This document shows positions 37,024 to 46,265 of a stretch of DNA of 64,000 nt, in pieces; within the stretch, counting starts at the first letter, position 1, and each line of letters begins with the position of its first letter. The notes under the pieces are model-generated. The model saw nothing but the letters and a program-made list of their open reading frames with translations, had not been told where the DNA came from and searched no databases. Both the position numbers and the translations under genes were made by a program. The DNA is from Virgibacillus subterraneus (lineage in GTDB: Bacteria > Bacillota > Bacilli > Bacillales > Amphibacillaceae). The stretch is from NCBI RefSeq assembly GCF_900110695.1, contig NZ_FOEH01000001.1:1054001-1118000 (forward strand), given 5' to 3'.

Positions 37024-38129
37024 ATGATTATTAATCACAATATTGCGGCGCTAAACACGCACCGCCAACTAAGCAACAACAACGAGGCTACACAAGGGTC
37101 TTTAGAAAAACTTTCTTCAGGTCTACAAATCAACAAAGCAGGAGACGATGCAGCAGGTCTTGCAATCTCTGAAAAAATGCGTGGACAGATTCGTGGTTTG
37201 GAAATGGCACAGAAAAATGCCCAAGACGGTAGACCAGAAATGCCGCTCTAGGTAGCAATACTTAGATGAAAACTCCGTGAATTCGGTGGAACCCCAAACC
37301 AGCTTTGCAGTGTGGATGGTGGGCAATACCGAGCCAAGCCTAATGAATTGGTGAAAGTAGTTAGGAAGGTGTAACGATCAGGTGGTGAGGATCCATACCA
37401 ATAACCCACCCACGAGCGCGGGGCATCCTATAAGGATGAAGATATGATCTGAACTTTATGGAAACATAAAGAAGCAGCGGATAAACAGCCACTGCGATAA
37501 CAAATTTGATTTCTCTAGTACAAACTGCAGAAGGTGCAATGAACGAATCTCATTCAATTTTGCAACGTATGCGTGAACTAGCTGTTCAAAGTGCCAACGA
37601 TACGAATACTGACACGGACCGTGCAGAAATGCAAAAAGAAGTGGATCAATTAGCAGGTGCATTAACTGACATTTCTCAGGACACTGAATTTAACACTAAA
37701 AATCTTCTTGATGGCAGCTTTGAAGGAACATTCCATGTTGGAGCAAATGAAGGTCAAAACTTAACTTTGGAAATTGGAGATATGAGTGCAGAAGCTTTGG
37801 AAGTGCAAGGTGAAACAGAGGGTACAGGAATTGATGTTTCTACTGAGGAAGCAGCTGATGCAGCTATTACTACCATTCAAGAGGCAATTGATAGCGTATC
37901 TGGTGAACGTTCGAAACTAGGTGCAGTACAAAATCGTTTAGATCATACCATTAACAACCTAGGAACTTCTGCAGAAAACTTGACAGCTGCAGAATCACGT
38001 ATCCGAGACGTTGACATGGCAAAAGAGATGATGAACTTCACTAAGAATAACATTCTTTCACAAGCGGCACAGAGCATGCTGGCGCAAGCAAATCAGCAAC
38101 CGCAAGGAGTATTACAACTTTTACGTTAA
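37024..38129 (+). CDS. hag: Flagellin, coding sequence split by a group I intron
   Basis: Flagellin filament protein. Exon 1 is 37024-37230 (69 codons: N-terminal D0/D1 region, [20 protein letters not shown] to MAQKNAQDG). Exon 2 is 37509-38129 (206 residues from [31 protein letters not shown] to the C-terminal [27 protein letters not shown]). Joined, they give an ordinary short 275-residue flagellin with the seam QDG|ISL in the middle of the highly conserved D1 helix. Read without splicing, exon 1 stops after seven foreign codons (RPEMPL). The ribosome site GGAGGTAAGG and a SigD promoter precede it; a terminator follows. Confidence 0.95.
37231..37508 (+). ncRNA. ORF-less group I self-splicing intron in flagellin gene
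   Basis: A 278-nt insert with group I core elements in order: P (AATTCGGTGGAACC, about 37280), Q (AATACCGAGCCAAGCC, 37325-37340), R (GTAACGATCAGG, 37371-37382) and S (AAGATATGATCT, 37439-37450). P4 pairs TTCGGT with ACCGAG. P7 pairs GATCA (37376-37380) with TGATC (37445-37449). P9-like CTTTATG-GAAA-CATAAAG is at 37454-37471. The 5' exon ends in U (37230); P1 can form from exon CGGU with intron GCCG, giving the required G-U pair. The intron ends with G (37508). It has no endonuclease frame. Confidence 0.93.
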
Positions 38130-38145
38130 TTTAGAATATTTGCAT

Positions 38146-38176
38146 GAGACTCTAGTTATCTAGGGTCTCTTTTTTT
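38146..38176 (+). terminator. Flagellin terminator
   Basis: Stem GAGACTCTAG/CTAGGGTCTC with a seven-T tail, 16 bp after the stop codon. The following stretch to 38416 shows no gene or structure I recognise. Confidence 0.85.
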
Positions 38177-38416
38177 ACTACGAAGACTGGTACTTTGATA
38201 TACCGGAAAAAGATAAGAAGAAGGATTAATAACTAATGGGGAATAATGTTATTTGAGATCAATTTTTTTATGAGTAAATGACAAGTGGTCTGTTCTCTTA
38301 ATAATCCTAATAATGAAGAACGTTAAAATGTTGATAGTTAAGCTAATTAAATAAGAAGTATCTCATTTAATTAAGATATAATAGAAACTTGATCTATAAA
38401 TTTTGCATTATTTAAT

Positions 38417-38447
38417 ACAAAAAAGCCACCAAAAGATGGTGGCTTTA
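38417..38447 (-). terminator. Terminator of the tandem ATP-grasp gene
   Basis: AAAGCCACCA/TGGTGGCTTT hairpin with the T-run on the minus strand. Confidence 0.85.
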
Positions 38448-38452
38448 AATTA

Positions 38453-40969
38453 CTAGTATGTTAACTGTTTTCCTTCCTCGATTGATGCTTCTGATTTGTT
38501 AGATTCTGTTAATAATATAGCATATGGTATAACAAAGTTTGCAAATTCTGTTACATTAGCTATCACTTCAGGACCGTTTGGATCTGCTTCCATAAGACTC
38601 AGTTCCCCATTCTCATCAAGCGCTAATTTTATGTCCGCTTCGCTAATTGATTCGTCGTGTGCTTCCTCAATAGTGTTAACAATTTTACTAGATAATTTTT
38701 CTAATCGTCTATGCAACGATGTCGAATAAATTGAACCAAAATTGTTTCCATTAAAATCCTTTTGCTCTCTATGAATTTCTTGTTGTTTAGTATTATCCAC
38801 ATTGTTTTTAACTTCTGAACGAAGACTTACTATACTCCATTCATTATTATTTCCTTTGGCCATGTGTACATGAATGTTGAACGGCTGACTGCTATTTGTA
38901 ATAAAGCCGGAATCTTTTTGGACGATAAAATTTTCTTTTTTCATTAGATTTTTCAAGTTATTTACTAATGGAAATTCACTGTATTCTTTAATTGTTTTTC
39001 CTTTTATCACTGAATATTTACCATTAGCATTTTTTTCAATGTACTGACTAGTTAAAAGGGAACCAATTTCAGGTTTTACTATCACTTTCCCATATCTTTC
39101 AATGAACCGGAATACGTCACGGGTTCGGTGGATCCTTTGATAAGGTGATAGAAGGTTAGCCAATTCTTCATTTGTTTGCAGTTTTTCGTATAATTCCGAG
39201 CGCTTGCTGGTGAGGGCTGACCATTCGTTTGTAAATGGAATATCTTCGAGTTCTTCATATAACACTTGGGCTCTTTTAGCACCTCTCAATTTAAGACGGT
39301 CAATTATTACATCAGGGTATTCAACGACTTTAGGTGTCCATTCGTTGTTTTCGTAAAAGAATCCTTTTATCAGCATTTCATCATAATCAATGTCCTTTGG
39401 TGAAAAGGAATAAAAATGGACATTAGCTTCTTTTGCTGCTTGAATCGCTGCCGATGCTAAATTGTCATTTGTCTGTGCTCCAAGGAGCATACCGATAATT
39501 GGTCGATTATCTAAATCAGCAAACGGAAGATTTGTTTTTCTTGCGTTGAACTTCCCCTTTACCTTACTAGCTTCACGAATGCTGTCTGTATGAACTAATA
39601 CATTCTTTGCAATATATTTGGCATATCCTATTGTGTTCACTGCTCTTTTTTCTTCATGAAATGCCGTTTGTGGACCGTTGTTTGTTTCATGCATCCAATA
39701 TCGTCCATTTTCATCAATTGCTAGGTCGATACCAAGTTCATCCAAGGCAAGGCCGTGAAGTTTGTCAAGATGCCAAGCCAAATCCATGGATAGCTTTAGG
39801 ATAGCTTGTTCATGTTTTTTCCCTTGTTCGCCATATTCATTTGTAAGAAAAGTAAGCAGATCCTCAACTCTACCTTCTGTGCTGATATTACTAAGATTAC
39901 TCTTCTTACTTCCAATACGTGGGTATATATGAGTAAGTTGCCATTTTCCTTCCATGTCTTTTTGAACATGTGCACGAATATGGTAAGGTTCGTCATTTTT
40001 TGTCCTGGTATGAATGTAACGCTGAATAATATAGCTGTCTTTTTGACTTAAAATAATTTTTTGCAGCCATTCATTAAATGCGCTCTGATTTAAAATCTGT
40101 TGTTTCTTTTGGTCCAATAATGAATAGCGGTTACCTTTTTTAGTAATGAAGTATATATTTTCTCCCCGATTTCCTGAAAGAGCCTTAAATACAACACTGT
40201 TATTTTCATCTAAAAAGTCATGTATCATTACTTCGTTGGTACAAACCTTGAAGGGAACAAGTAATTCAGCATAATCTCTATGTTGTACGATTCGCTTTGG
40301 TAAGGAGAATTTATTACCGACATGGAAACTGGTGAAAGGAATTTGTCGGCGTAATTTCCGCTCGGTGTGTGATCTTCTTCCTCCGCCAACATTATTAATA
40401 ACATCCGGAAAAGCCGCTACAGTACGTTCCCATTTTCCATTCTGCCATTCATCCGCTTCTATTTGTCCTGAGTTAAAGTCAACATCACTGGAAGAGAAAA
40501 AGAGTAACCTTGTATTTTGCCTCTCACTTTCCTGAACTAAGGCATTAACACGTTCTTTTGTGTAAAATGTTCTGGGATTCCGTAGTGAAGCAAAAACACC
40601 GATTGTAATAAGCCTGTTTTCATCTTGAACACCTACTTTTTCTGAAAAAGAATTTCTTAAATCTTTAAGCAGTGGTATAAATGAAAACTGTAGTATTTCT
40701 GCAATCTTGGTAAGCTTCCCATTTTCAAGGTTCTGTGCGATTAAGAGTAATTGCTTCTCTACTTTATCTTTTTGTGGAGTATATTCAGCCATTGAGGAAG
40801 TGATGATTTTATTAACCGTCTCAGCCCCTTCAAGCATGGAACTAAAGATGAATATACTTTGATTTAATTCTTTATTTTTTACTAATTTATAGAAGTGATC
40901 TGACGCTTCTAATAATGTATCTATTATATTTAATGCCTGGTGAAGTTGTTTATCTTTTGTATTTTCCAT
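38453..40969 (-). CDS. Tandem YheC/YheD-type ATP-grasp protein with N-terminal helical domain
   Basis: Large protein of 838 residues. Residues 1-115 are an all-helical acidic domain I cannot name. About 120-465 is a first YheC/YheD-like unit (ITIGVFASLRNPRTFYTKERVNAL, PKRIVQHRDYAELLVPF, VVFKALSGNRGENIYFI, LGIDLAIDENGRYWMHETNNGPQ). About 485-825 is a second (IGMLLGAQTNDNLASAAIQAAKEANVHFYSF, KVIVKPEIGSLL, IKLALDENGELSLMEADPNGPE). YheC and YheD are spore-associated ATP-grasp proteins normally of single-unit length. The start ATG 40969 is eight bases after AGGAG; GTG 40978 is too close. A SigD-like promoter precedes it. Confidence 0.85.
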   Translation of the reverse strand: MENTKDKQLHQALNIIDTLLEASDHFYKLVKNKELNQSIFIFSSMLEGAETVNKIITSSMAEYTPQKDKVEKQLLLIAQNLENGKLTKIAEILQFSFIPLLKDLRNSFSEKVGVQDENRLITIGVFASLRNPRTFYTKERVNALVQESERQNTRLLFFSSSDVDFNSGQIEADEWQNGKWERTVAAFPDVINNVGGGRRSHTERKLRRQIPFTSFHVGNKFSLPKRIVQHRDYAELLVPFKVCTNEVMIHDFLDENNSVVFKALSGNRGENIYFITKKGNRYSLLDQKKQQILNQSAFNEWLQKIILSQKDSYIIQRYIHTRTKNDEPYHIRAHVQKDMEGKWQLTHIYPRIGSKKSNLSNISTEGRVEDLLTFLTNEYGEQGKKHEQAILKLSMDLAWHLDKLHGLALDELGIDLAIDENGRYWMHETNNGPQTAFHEEKRAVNTIGYAKYIAKNVLVHTDSIREASKVKGKFNARKTNLPFADLDNRPIIGMLLGAQTNDNLASAAIQAAKEANVHFYSFSPKDIDYDEMLIKGFFYENNEWTPKVVEYPDVIIDRLKLRGAKRAQVLYEELEDIPFTNEWSALTSKRSELYEKLQTNEELANLLSPYQRIHRTRDVFRFIERYGKVIVKPEIGSLLTSQYIEKNANGKYSVIKGKTIKEYSEFPLVNNLKNLMKKENFIVQKDSGFITNSSQPFNIHVHMAKGNNNEWSIVSLRSEVKNNVDNTKQQEIHREQKDFNGNNFGSIYSTSLHRRLEKLSSKIVNTIEEAHDESISEADIKLALDENGELSLMEADPNGPEVIANVTEFANFVIPYAILLTESNKSEASIEEGKQLTY

Positions 40970-41017
40970 ATCTGACACTCCTGTATAACTTATTTCTAAT
41001 AAAAGGACTTATATATA

Positions 41018-41044
41018 TTATCGGACAATCATCATGATTATTTA
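41018..41044 (-). promoter_or_regulatory. SigD-like promoter before the tandem ATP-grasp gene
   Basis: Minus strand TAAA (41044-41041), exactly 15 nt, then TCCGATAA (41025-41018), six of eight matches to GCCGATAT. It lies about 50 bp upstream of the start codon. Confidence 0.5.
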
Positions 41045-41157
41045 AGGAGATAGTAGTAGGTTTCTTGGAATCCAATTGTTTTTCATTACTTTATAATTTT
41101 TAAAAAATGTACGTTTTTGTTTAATGTTATATATCAGTTAAACAATTACCTTCCCAT

Positions 41158-41174
41158 TTAACACCTGGTCCTAA
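41158..41174 (+). promoter_or_regulatory. Candidate FapR operator before fabI
   Basis: TTAACACCTGGTCCTAA is a 17-bp imperfect palindrome resembling the FapR box (TTAGTACCTGRTACTAA type) and lies just upstream of the probable -10 region of fabI. FapR is the malonyl-CoA-sensing lipid repressor in Bacilli. Confidence 0.45.
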
Positions 41175-41223
41175 TTGTGCTACATTATAGGTAAGACATA
41201 TTCAATCAATCGGAGGTACATAA

Positions 41224-42003
41224 ATGAATTCACTATTGAAAAATAAAAACATAGTTGTAATGGGTGTTGCGAACAACCGCAGTATTGCATGGGGTATTAC
41301 AAAATCTCTTCACAATGCTGGGGCAAACTTGATTTTCACCAACCGCCAGGAACGTTCGAAACAAAAGCTGGAAAAACTCCTCGCGCAAAATGAAATTGAT
41401 CCAACACTAATTGTGTCATGTGATGTTGCTGATGATGAGAGCATCGTTAATGCATTCCAGGAAATTGGTGAGAAAGTTGGCACCATTCATGGACTTGTCC
41501 ATTCGGTTGCTTTTGCGAACCGTGACGAGCTGAATGGTGAATATGCGGATACGTCTCGTGACGGCTATCTTCTAGCACAAAATATTAGCTCGTATTCACT
41601 AGTTGCTGTGACGCGAGAAGCGAAAAAGCTGATGACTGAGGGTGGCGGTATTGTCACGCAAACGTATCTTGGTGCTGAGCGAGTTGTGCCTAATTATAAT
41701 GTGATGGGAGTTGCTAAGGCAGCACTTGAGGCTAGCGTGCGTTACTTGGCTGAAGATGTTGGTAAGTATGGTATTCGTGTGAATGCTGTTTCAGCTGGTC
41801 CGATTCGCACGTTATCAGCTAAAGGTGTATCTGGTTTCAATGATAAAATGTCGGTTATTGAAGAAAAAGCGCCTCTCCGTCGTCAGATTGATCAGGACCA
41901 GGTTGGCGATGCGACTGCATTTTTACTTAGTGACATGGCACGTGGTGTTACTGGTGATGTGTTGCATGTGGACTCCGGTTTTCATATTATCGCTGGATCT
42001 TAA
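41224..42003 (+). CDS. fabI: Enoyl-[acyl-carrier-protein] reductase
   Basis: FabI performs the last reduction in each round of fatty acid elongation. The 259-residue SDR-fold protein has the modified NAD(P) loop GVANNRSIAWGITKSL and the FabI-type catalytic set Y148, Y158 and K165 (Y-x9-Y-x6-K), then the NAVSAGPIRTLSAKGVSGF substrate loop, a site where triclosan-type inhibitors act in the family. It ends GDVLHVDSGFHIIAG. The ribosome site CGGAGG precedes ATG. It is a single gene with its own terminator. Confidence 0.96.
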   Translation: MNSLLKNKNIVVMGVANNRSIAWGITKSLHNAGANLIFTNRQERSKQKLEKLLAQNEIDPTLIVSCDVADDESIVNAFQEIGEKVGTIHGLVHSVAFANRDELNGEYADTSRDGYLLAQNISSYSLVAVTREAKKLMTEGGGIVTQTYLGAERVVPNYNVMGVAKAALEASVRYLAEDVGKYGIRVNAVSAGPIRTLSAKGVSGFNDKMSVIEEKAPLRRQIDQDQVGDATAFLLSDMARGVTGDVLHVDSGFHIIAGS

Positions 42004-42009
42004 GAATAG

Positions 42010-42039
42010 GCGAGCATCCTACACAGGGTGCTCGTTTTT
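42010..42039 (+). terminator. fabI terminator
   Basis: CGAGCATCC/GGGTGCTCG (one G-U pair) with five T. From here to about 42260 I see no gene, only a short TATACT-AA-AGTATA palindrome near 42089. Confidence 0.82.
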
Positions 42040-42268
42040 CAATTTTATCCCCCAAATGCATTACGAACTCCTACACGCCAGTGCATATACTAAAGTATAC
42101 AAGCGCACTATAGAGTTCCTTCTATTACTACTATTATTGTACCAGGGCCCCGAAAAGTGGCATCAATCTCTAAACTAATTCTAAATACCTATAACCTAAA
42201 GGCTTAGCAAGAACTTGTACCAAGACTAAAAACCAAACATTTGTTCGTATTTTTACCGAATTTTATGC

Positions 42269-42274
42269 TATACT
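42269..42274 (+). promoter_or_regulatory. Extended -10 box of the toxin gene
   Basis: TATACT preceded by TGC (42266-42268), an extended -10. No good -35 box is visible. Confidence 0.45.
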
Positions 42275-42341
42275 ATTTAATAGATAAAGTTCCTTTTAGG
42301 GATAGGTCAGTTACCCCAGTGTAATAAAGGGGGTGAGGCGA

Positions 42342-42437
42342 TTGGGTGTTTTTGAAGTCTTTTTCTTGCTGATCGGGTTTGGAACATTTATGACCGGTCT
42401 TCTGACGCTGATTGTGCACATGATTAATAAAAAATAG
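42342..42437 (+). CDS. Putative holin-like toxin peptide, type I toxin-antitoxin
   Basis: A 31-residue single-helix peptide, TTG start at 42342, sequence beginning MGVFEVFFLLIGFGTFMTG and ending VHMINKK. The pattern (short polar start, Phe/Leu-rich helix with GFGTFMTGLLTLI, Lys end) matches the putative holin-like toxin family (TxpA/BsrG-type, Hol_Tox). AAAGGGGGTGAG is an almost ideal ribosome site six bases upstream. These toxins insert in the membrane and are silenced by an antisense RNA overlapping the mRNA 3' end. Too short for normal gene calling. Confidence 0.78.
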   Translation: MGVFEVFFLLIGFGTFMTGLLTLIVHMINKK

Positions 42438-42547
42438 ACCTCCCTGTAAAGCCGCAAAGCATTAATGGGAGAGGCCTATTTTGTGGATAGCTGATCCCCT
42501 AAGGGAACCGCTTATCATATGACCACAGCTGTAACTGTGGTCTTTTT
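42436..42547. ncRNA. Toxin 3' region with probable antisense antitoxin RNA
   Basis: Directly after the toxin stop, GACCTCCC and GGGAGAGGCC form a long hairpin around CCGCAAAGC. A clean terminator GACCACAG/CTGTGGTC with five T (42521-42547) ends the toxin mRNA. In this toxin family an antisense RNA starts in or beyond the terminator and runs back over this region on the minus strand. I could not fix its promoter; TATGAT on the minus strand near 42515 is a possible -10 box without a clear -35. Confidence 0.5.
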
Positions 42548-42688
42548 AGTATATGCATATTTCTACCTACATTATACCACAAAGATTGGTGATGAAAAGA
42601 AATAAGATTGAGGTATTAATGACCATTAGAATGTGGGGAAGTATTATCGACATGATTCGATAATTATTTCCTGGGCAATAATACCCTT

Positions 42689-42721
42689 TAAAAAGAGAGA
42701 TGAGTTATACCCATCTCTCTA
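42689..42721 (-). terminator. Chemoreceptor gene terminator
   Basis: AGAGAGATG/CATCTCTCT stem with the T-run on the minus strand. Confidence 0.8.
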
Positions 42722-42726
42722 CAAAA

Positions 42727-44766
42727 TTAATTATCGTCTATTTTAAACTTGTTAACTTGCTGTTGCATTTCTATAGCGTATGTTTCAAGTTCTTCTGCCA
42801 GGTGGTTTAATTGCTCCATTGATGCTGTTTGCTGTTCAATTGACGCTGATGTTTCTTCTGTCCCTGCTGCAGTTTCCTCGCTTATCGATGCAATGCTTTG
42901 TGTATTGCTGGAAATAATCTGCTCCTGACTTATGATTGTTTCCATTATATCCATTACCTTGTTAATTAATTGATTATTGGTATGAATTGTATGCTGTATA
43001 CTTGTGAATGCTTGTTCTGTTTCACTAACTGATTGTGATTGGGTTTGGATGACTTCGTTTGTTTTACCAATCAATGTTACCGAATGCTTTGTTTCTGATT
43101 GCATTTCTTCGATTAACTTGGATATATCCCCTAATGCGCTTTCAGACTGTTCTGCTAACTTTCTTACTTCATCTGCTACAACTGCAAAACCGCGTCCGTT
43201 TTCTCCCGCTCGAGCAGCTTCGATTGCTGCGTTTAATGCGAGAAGATTTGTTTGGCTTGCGATATCAGCAATTTTAGTGACAATCTCGTTTATATTTGTT
43301 GATTTGTCATCAAGTGATTTGATTGCTCTGACAACCTCACTGGTTATTTGTCCTGTTTCTTCAGATTGTTTACGGAGACCGTTTACCGTTTCTGCTCCTT
43401 TTTCAGAGACTTCATCCATGACTCGTGCTTCATCATAAACTTTTTTATTATATTCTTCTATTTGTTTAATCAATGTTGACAGTTTTTCGGTAGCAGATGC
43501 ATTCTGTTCCATAATTTCTGATTGCTCGCCAGCACCTGTTGCAATTTGTTCCATAGTTGTTGCGACTTCATTTGATGAAGCAGTATTTTCTTCTGCACTT
43601 GCAACAAGTGTTTGTGATGCTTCGGACACGTTGAATGAAACATCTTTAATTTTGATCATCATCATCCGCATTTGCTGGAGCATATTATCAAAACTTTCGG
43701 AAAGCTGGCCGATTTCATTATGTGTTTTGACATTAGATTTGGCTAAAAGGTTCCCATTCTCAACTTCCTTCATCGTTCCTTGCAGGTTCTTAATAGGTTT
43801 CGTGATTCTTCGTGTTGTAAAAAACGAAATTACGATTGCAAGCAGCAAAATAATTAGCAATGTAGCGATAATCGGAATTAAAATACTGCTTGCCTGGTCA
43901 CTAAAGTCACTTTCAAATACTGTTTCTCCAAGAACCCATCCAGTTGTGCTGTTCGTGGTGAACCCTAGGATTTTTCCCTCGCCGTTTTCGGTATATTCAA
44001 TAACACCGTTAGCTCCATTGCTGTTAAGTTTACTATAGAATGCAGTCTCTTCAGCACTTTTTCCAACAAGTTCATCATTAGGATGGGCAATGAATGTTCC
44101 CTGCTGGTCAATAATCATCGCATATCCTGAATCACCAGTTTGAATGTTGTTTGTCATGGATATTAGCGTATCAACTAGAACATCTGCTCCAATTACACCA
44201 ACGACTTGTCCATATTTGCTATAGGATTGCGCGGCGGTAACAATTGTTTTTCCTGATGCAGCATCTACGTAGGGCTTTGTCCAAATAACTTCTCCGTCAG
44301 CTTCAAGGGCTGCTTTATACCAGTCACGTTCACGCGGATCAAAGTCATCTGGCAGGTCCGTTTCTGGATAAATGGTTGTTTCACTGGAAAGTTCAACACC
44401 TGTATAGATATTTGCGATATTGGGATTCGCCTCTACAGTCTCTCCTAAGTAATTGACAATAGCTCGCCGGTTTTTTTCATCATAGTTAACAAATAATTCG
44501 TTTTGAGTTAGACGTTTTAAAATGCTTGTCGTATTGTCAAAAAATACATTAAATGTATCGTTGAGGTTACTCATTTGTGTTTCAACACTTTGTGCTTTTT
44601 GATCAATTATCATGTTTTTGCTTAACGTGTAATTTGTAATGGCTATGACTGCCCCGGCAATAATAATTAATGATAAAAACGGTACGAGTATCTGTCGCTG
44701 CAGTGATTTACTAAAGAAGCTGCCTTTTTTCTTTATCTTTAGTTTCTTTTTCTTATTTTCCCCCAT
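42727..44766 (-). CDS. Methyl-accepting chemotaxis protein with dCache sensor
   Basis: Chemoreceptor of 679 residues. A Lys-rich cytoplasmic start, helix at about 27-48, and an extracellular double-Cache ligand domain (about 50-295) with the [12 protein letters not shown] motif, which occurs in many amino-acid-sensing dCache receptors. A second helix lies at about 298-320, then a HAMP domain ([24 protein letters not shown]). The signalling coiled coil has the conserved hairpin tip [48 protein letters not shown] SigD-like -10 box is found upstream. No other chemotaxis genes are nearby. Confidence 0.95.
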   Translation of the reverse strand: MGENKKKKLKIKKKGSFFSKSLQRQILVPFLSLIIIAGAVIAITNYTLSKNMIIDQKAQSVETQMSNLNDTFNVFFDNTTSILKRLTQNELFVNYDEKNRRAIVNYLGETVEANPNIANIYTGVELSSETTIYPETDLPDDFDPRERDWYKAALEADGEVIWTKPYVDAASGKTIVTAAQSYSKYGQVVGVIGADVLVDTLISMTNNIQTGDSGYAMIIDQQGTFIAHPNDELVGKSAEETAFYSKLNSNGANGVIEYTENGEGKILGFTTNSTTGWVLGETVFESDFSDQASSILIPIIATLLIILLLAIVISFFTTRRITKPIKNLQGTMKEVENGNLLAKSNVKTHNEIGQLSESFDNMLQQMRMMMIKIKDVSFNVSEASQTLVASAEENTASSNEVATTMEQIATGAGEQSEIMEQNASATEKLSTLIKQIEEYNKKVYDEARVMDEVSEKGAETVNGLRKQSEETGQITSEVVRAIKSLDDKSTNINEIVTKIADIASQTNLLALNAAIEAARAGENGRGFAVVADEVRKLAEQSESALGDISKLIEEMQSETKHSVTLIGKTNEVIQTQSQSVSETEQAFTSIQHTIHTNNQLINKVMDIMETIISQEQIISSNTQSIASISEETAAGTEETSASIEQQTASMEQLNHLAEELETYAIEMQQQVNKFKIDDN

Positions 44767-44804
44767 ATATGTATCCCCTTCTGCTTTTGCTATTATTATT
44801 ATTT

Positions 44805-44812
44805 ATATCGGA
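44805..44812 (-). promoter_or_regulatory. SigD-like -10 box before the chemoreceptor
   Basis: Minus strand TCCGATAT, seven of eight matches to GCCGATAT, about 40 bp before the start codon. The -35 position reads ACAA instead of TAAA, so support is limited. Confidence 0.35.
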
Positions 44813-45015
44813 AAATATTGTCGAAAATTGTAGTGAAATGTGGTGTTTAACCATTTAAATTATTAGGAATATAGTGACAGCGAGGAAGTTTATCTACCAT
44901 ACGATGTAGGAGGAAAGGTTTTTCTGTTTCGGCAGGGAATCGTCGTTTTTAACTATGCAATTCTGTTATGCTATATTGTTAGGAAGAGGATTTTTGGAAG
45001 GGAATTGTACAAATA

Positions 45016-46215
45016 ATGTCAGCAACTGATAATCAAAAAAATTTATATCGTTTTTTACTTATAGCAGGTATTATAATCGTGGCGTTTAACTTGCGACCAG
45101 CAATTACATCTGTTGGTCCGTTAATCGGAATTATACGCGATGATGTGGGGCTTTCCAATTGGAGTGCAGGGATTTTGACTAGTCTGCCTCTCGTTGCGTT
45201 TGCAGTGATGTCACCAGTTGCGCCTAAGCTTGGCAACAGGTTTTCGAATGAACGAACATTAATTGCAGGTCTTATTCTTCTTTTATTTGGTATTACGGTT
45301 CGTTCGTTTCCCTTTGCAGCACTACTATTTATTGGAACATTATTTGTCGGGCTTGGAATTGCAATTTGCAATGTGCTTTTGCCTGGTGTCGTGAAAGAAA
45401 AGTTTCCGACAAAGGTAGCATTAATGACTAGTGTATATTCAACAGCAATGGGGATTTTTGCTGCGACGGCTTCAGGATTAAGTATTCCATTTGCACGTGG
45501 GTTGAATATGGGCTGGCAATTTGCACTAATCATATGGACCGTCCCCGCAATCGTTGGAATTATCATCTGGATGTATCTGTCTAAAAAGAATAAAGCAGAC
45601 AATGATGTCGAGATGCAATATGTTACTGTGAGTGACAATCGCATGTGGAAGTCACCACTCGCATGGCAGGTTGCCTGTTTTATGGGGCTTCAATCGTTTA
45701 TGTTTTATGTAACGATTTCGTGGCTCCCAGAAATTTTGCATGATTATGGTGTTAGCATGGGAACTGCTGGATGGATGCTTTCATTTATGCAATTTATAGG
45801 ATTACCTGCGAGTTTCTTCGTTCCGATGATTGCTGGGCGTTTCAAATCACAGCGCGGAATTGTGCTCGTAATGACAACCTGCGCACTGGGTGGCTATGGT
45901 GGTCTTTTAATAGGGAAGTCATATGCTGTCATGGTTATTAGTACGATTTTAATTGGAATTACGTTGAGTGGATCATTTGCTCTGGCATTAGCTTTTTTGG
46001 GAATGCGGGCACGTAATTCACGTCAGGCTGCAGAACTGTCAGGCATGGCGCAGTCGCTCGGTTACACGCTTGCGGCAGTCGGTCCTATGTTTATCGGGTA
46101 TTTATATGATGTAACACATGTCTGGACGGTTCCATTACTTACATTAATTGGGGTAGCACTATTGGTCATGGTTTTCGGAATGGGTGCTGGCCGTAATCGT
46201 TATGTGTTGGACTGA
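45016..46215 (+). CDS. MFS transporter, CynX/NimT family
   Basis: Twelve-helix carrier of 399 residues, similar to the cyanate/2-nitroimidazole transporter group (B. subtilis YycB). Marks are IIIVAFNLRPAITSVGPLIGIIRDDVGLSNWSAGILTSLPLVAFAVMSPVAPKLGNRF at the start and the VLLPGVVKEKFPTKVALMTSVYSTAMG segment typical of this clan. It precedes the 5-oxoprolinase genes by 50 bp, with its own -10-like and ribosome sites before them, so a substrate link to 5-oxoproline is possible but not shown. Confidence 0.88.
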   Translation: MSATDNQKNLYRFLLIAGIIIVAFNLRPAITSVGPLIGIIRDDVGLSNWSAGILTSLPLVAFAVMSPVAPKLGNRFSNERTLIAGLILLLFGITVRSFPFAALLFIGTLFVGLGIAICNVLLPGVVKEKFPTKVALMTSVYSTAMGIFAATASGLSIPFARGLNMGWQFALIIWTVPAIVGIIIWMYLSKKNKADNDVEMQYVTVSDNRMWKSPLAWQVACFMGLQSFMFYVTISWLPEILHDYGVSMGTAGWMLSFMQFIGLPASFFVPMIAGRFKSQRGIVLVMTTCALGGYGGLLIGKSYAVMVISTILIGITLSGSFALALAFLGMRARNSRQAAELSGMAQSLGYTLAAVGPMFIGYLYDVTHVWTVPLLTLIGVALLVMVFGMGAGRNRYVLD

Positions 46216-46265
46216 GCTTGAATATGCTATCATACTAGTAAAAGAAAATCCGGGAGGCAATCGGT

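Noticed and set aside
37024-37251. Reading the flagellin gene as a frameshifted or truncated pseudogene
   Set aside because: Both exons are intact and join exactly in frame, and the insert has the full set of group I core elements.
37231-37508. The flagellin insert as an insertion sequence or group II intron
   Set aside because: No transposase, terminal repeats or target duplication; no GTGYG start or domain V; the ends fit group I rules.
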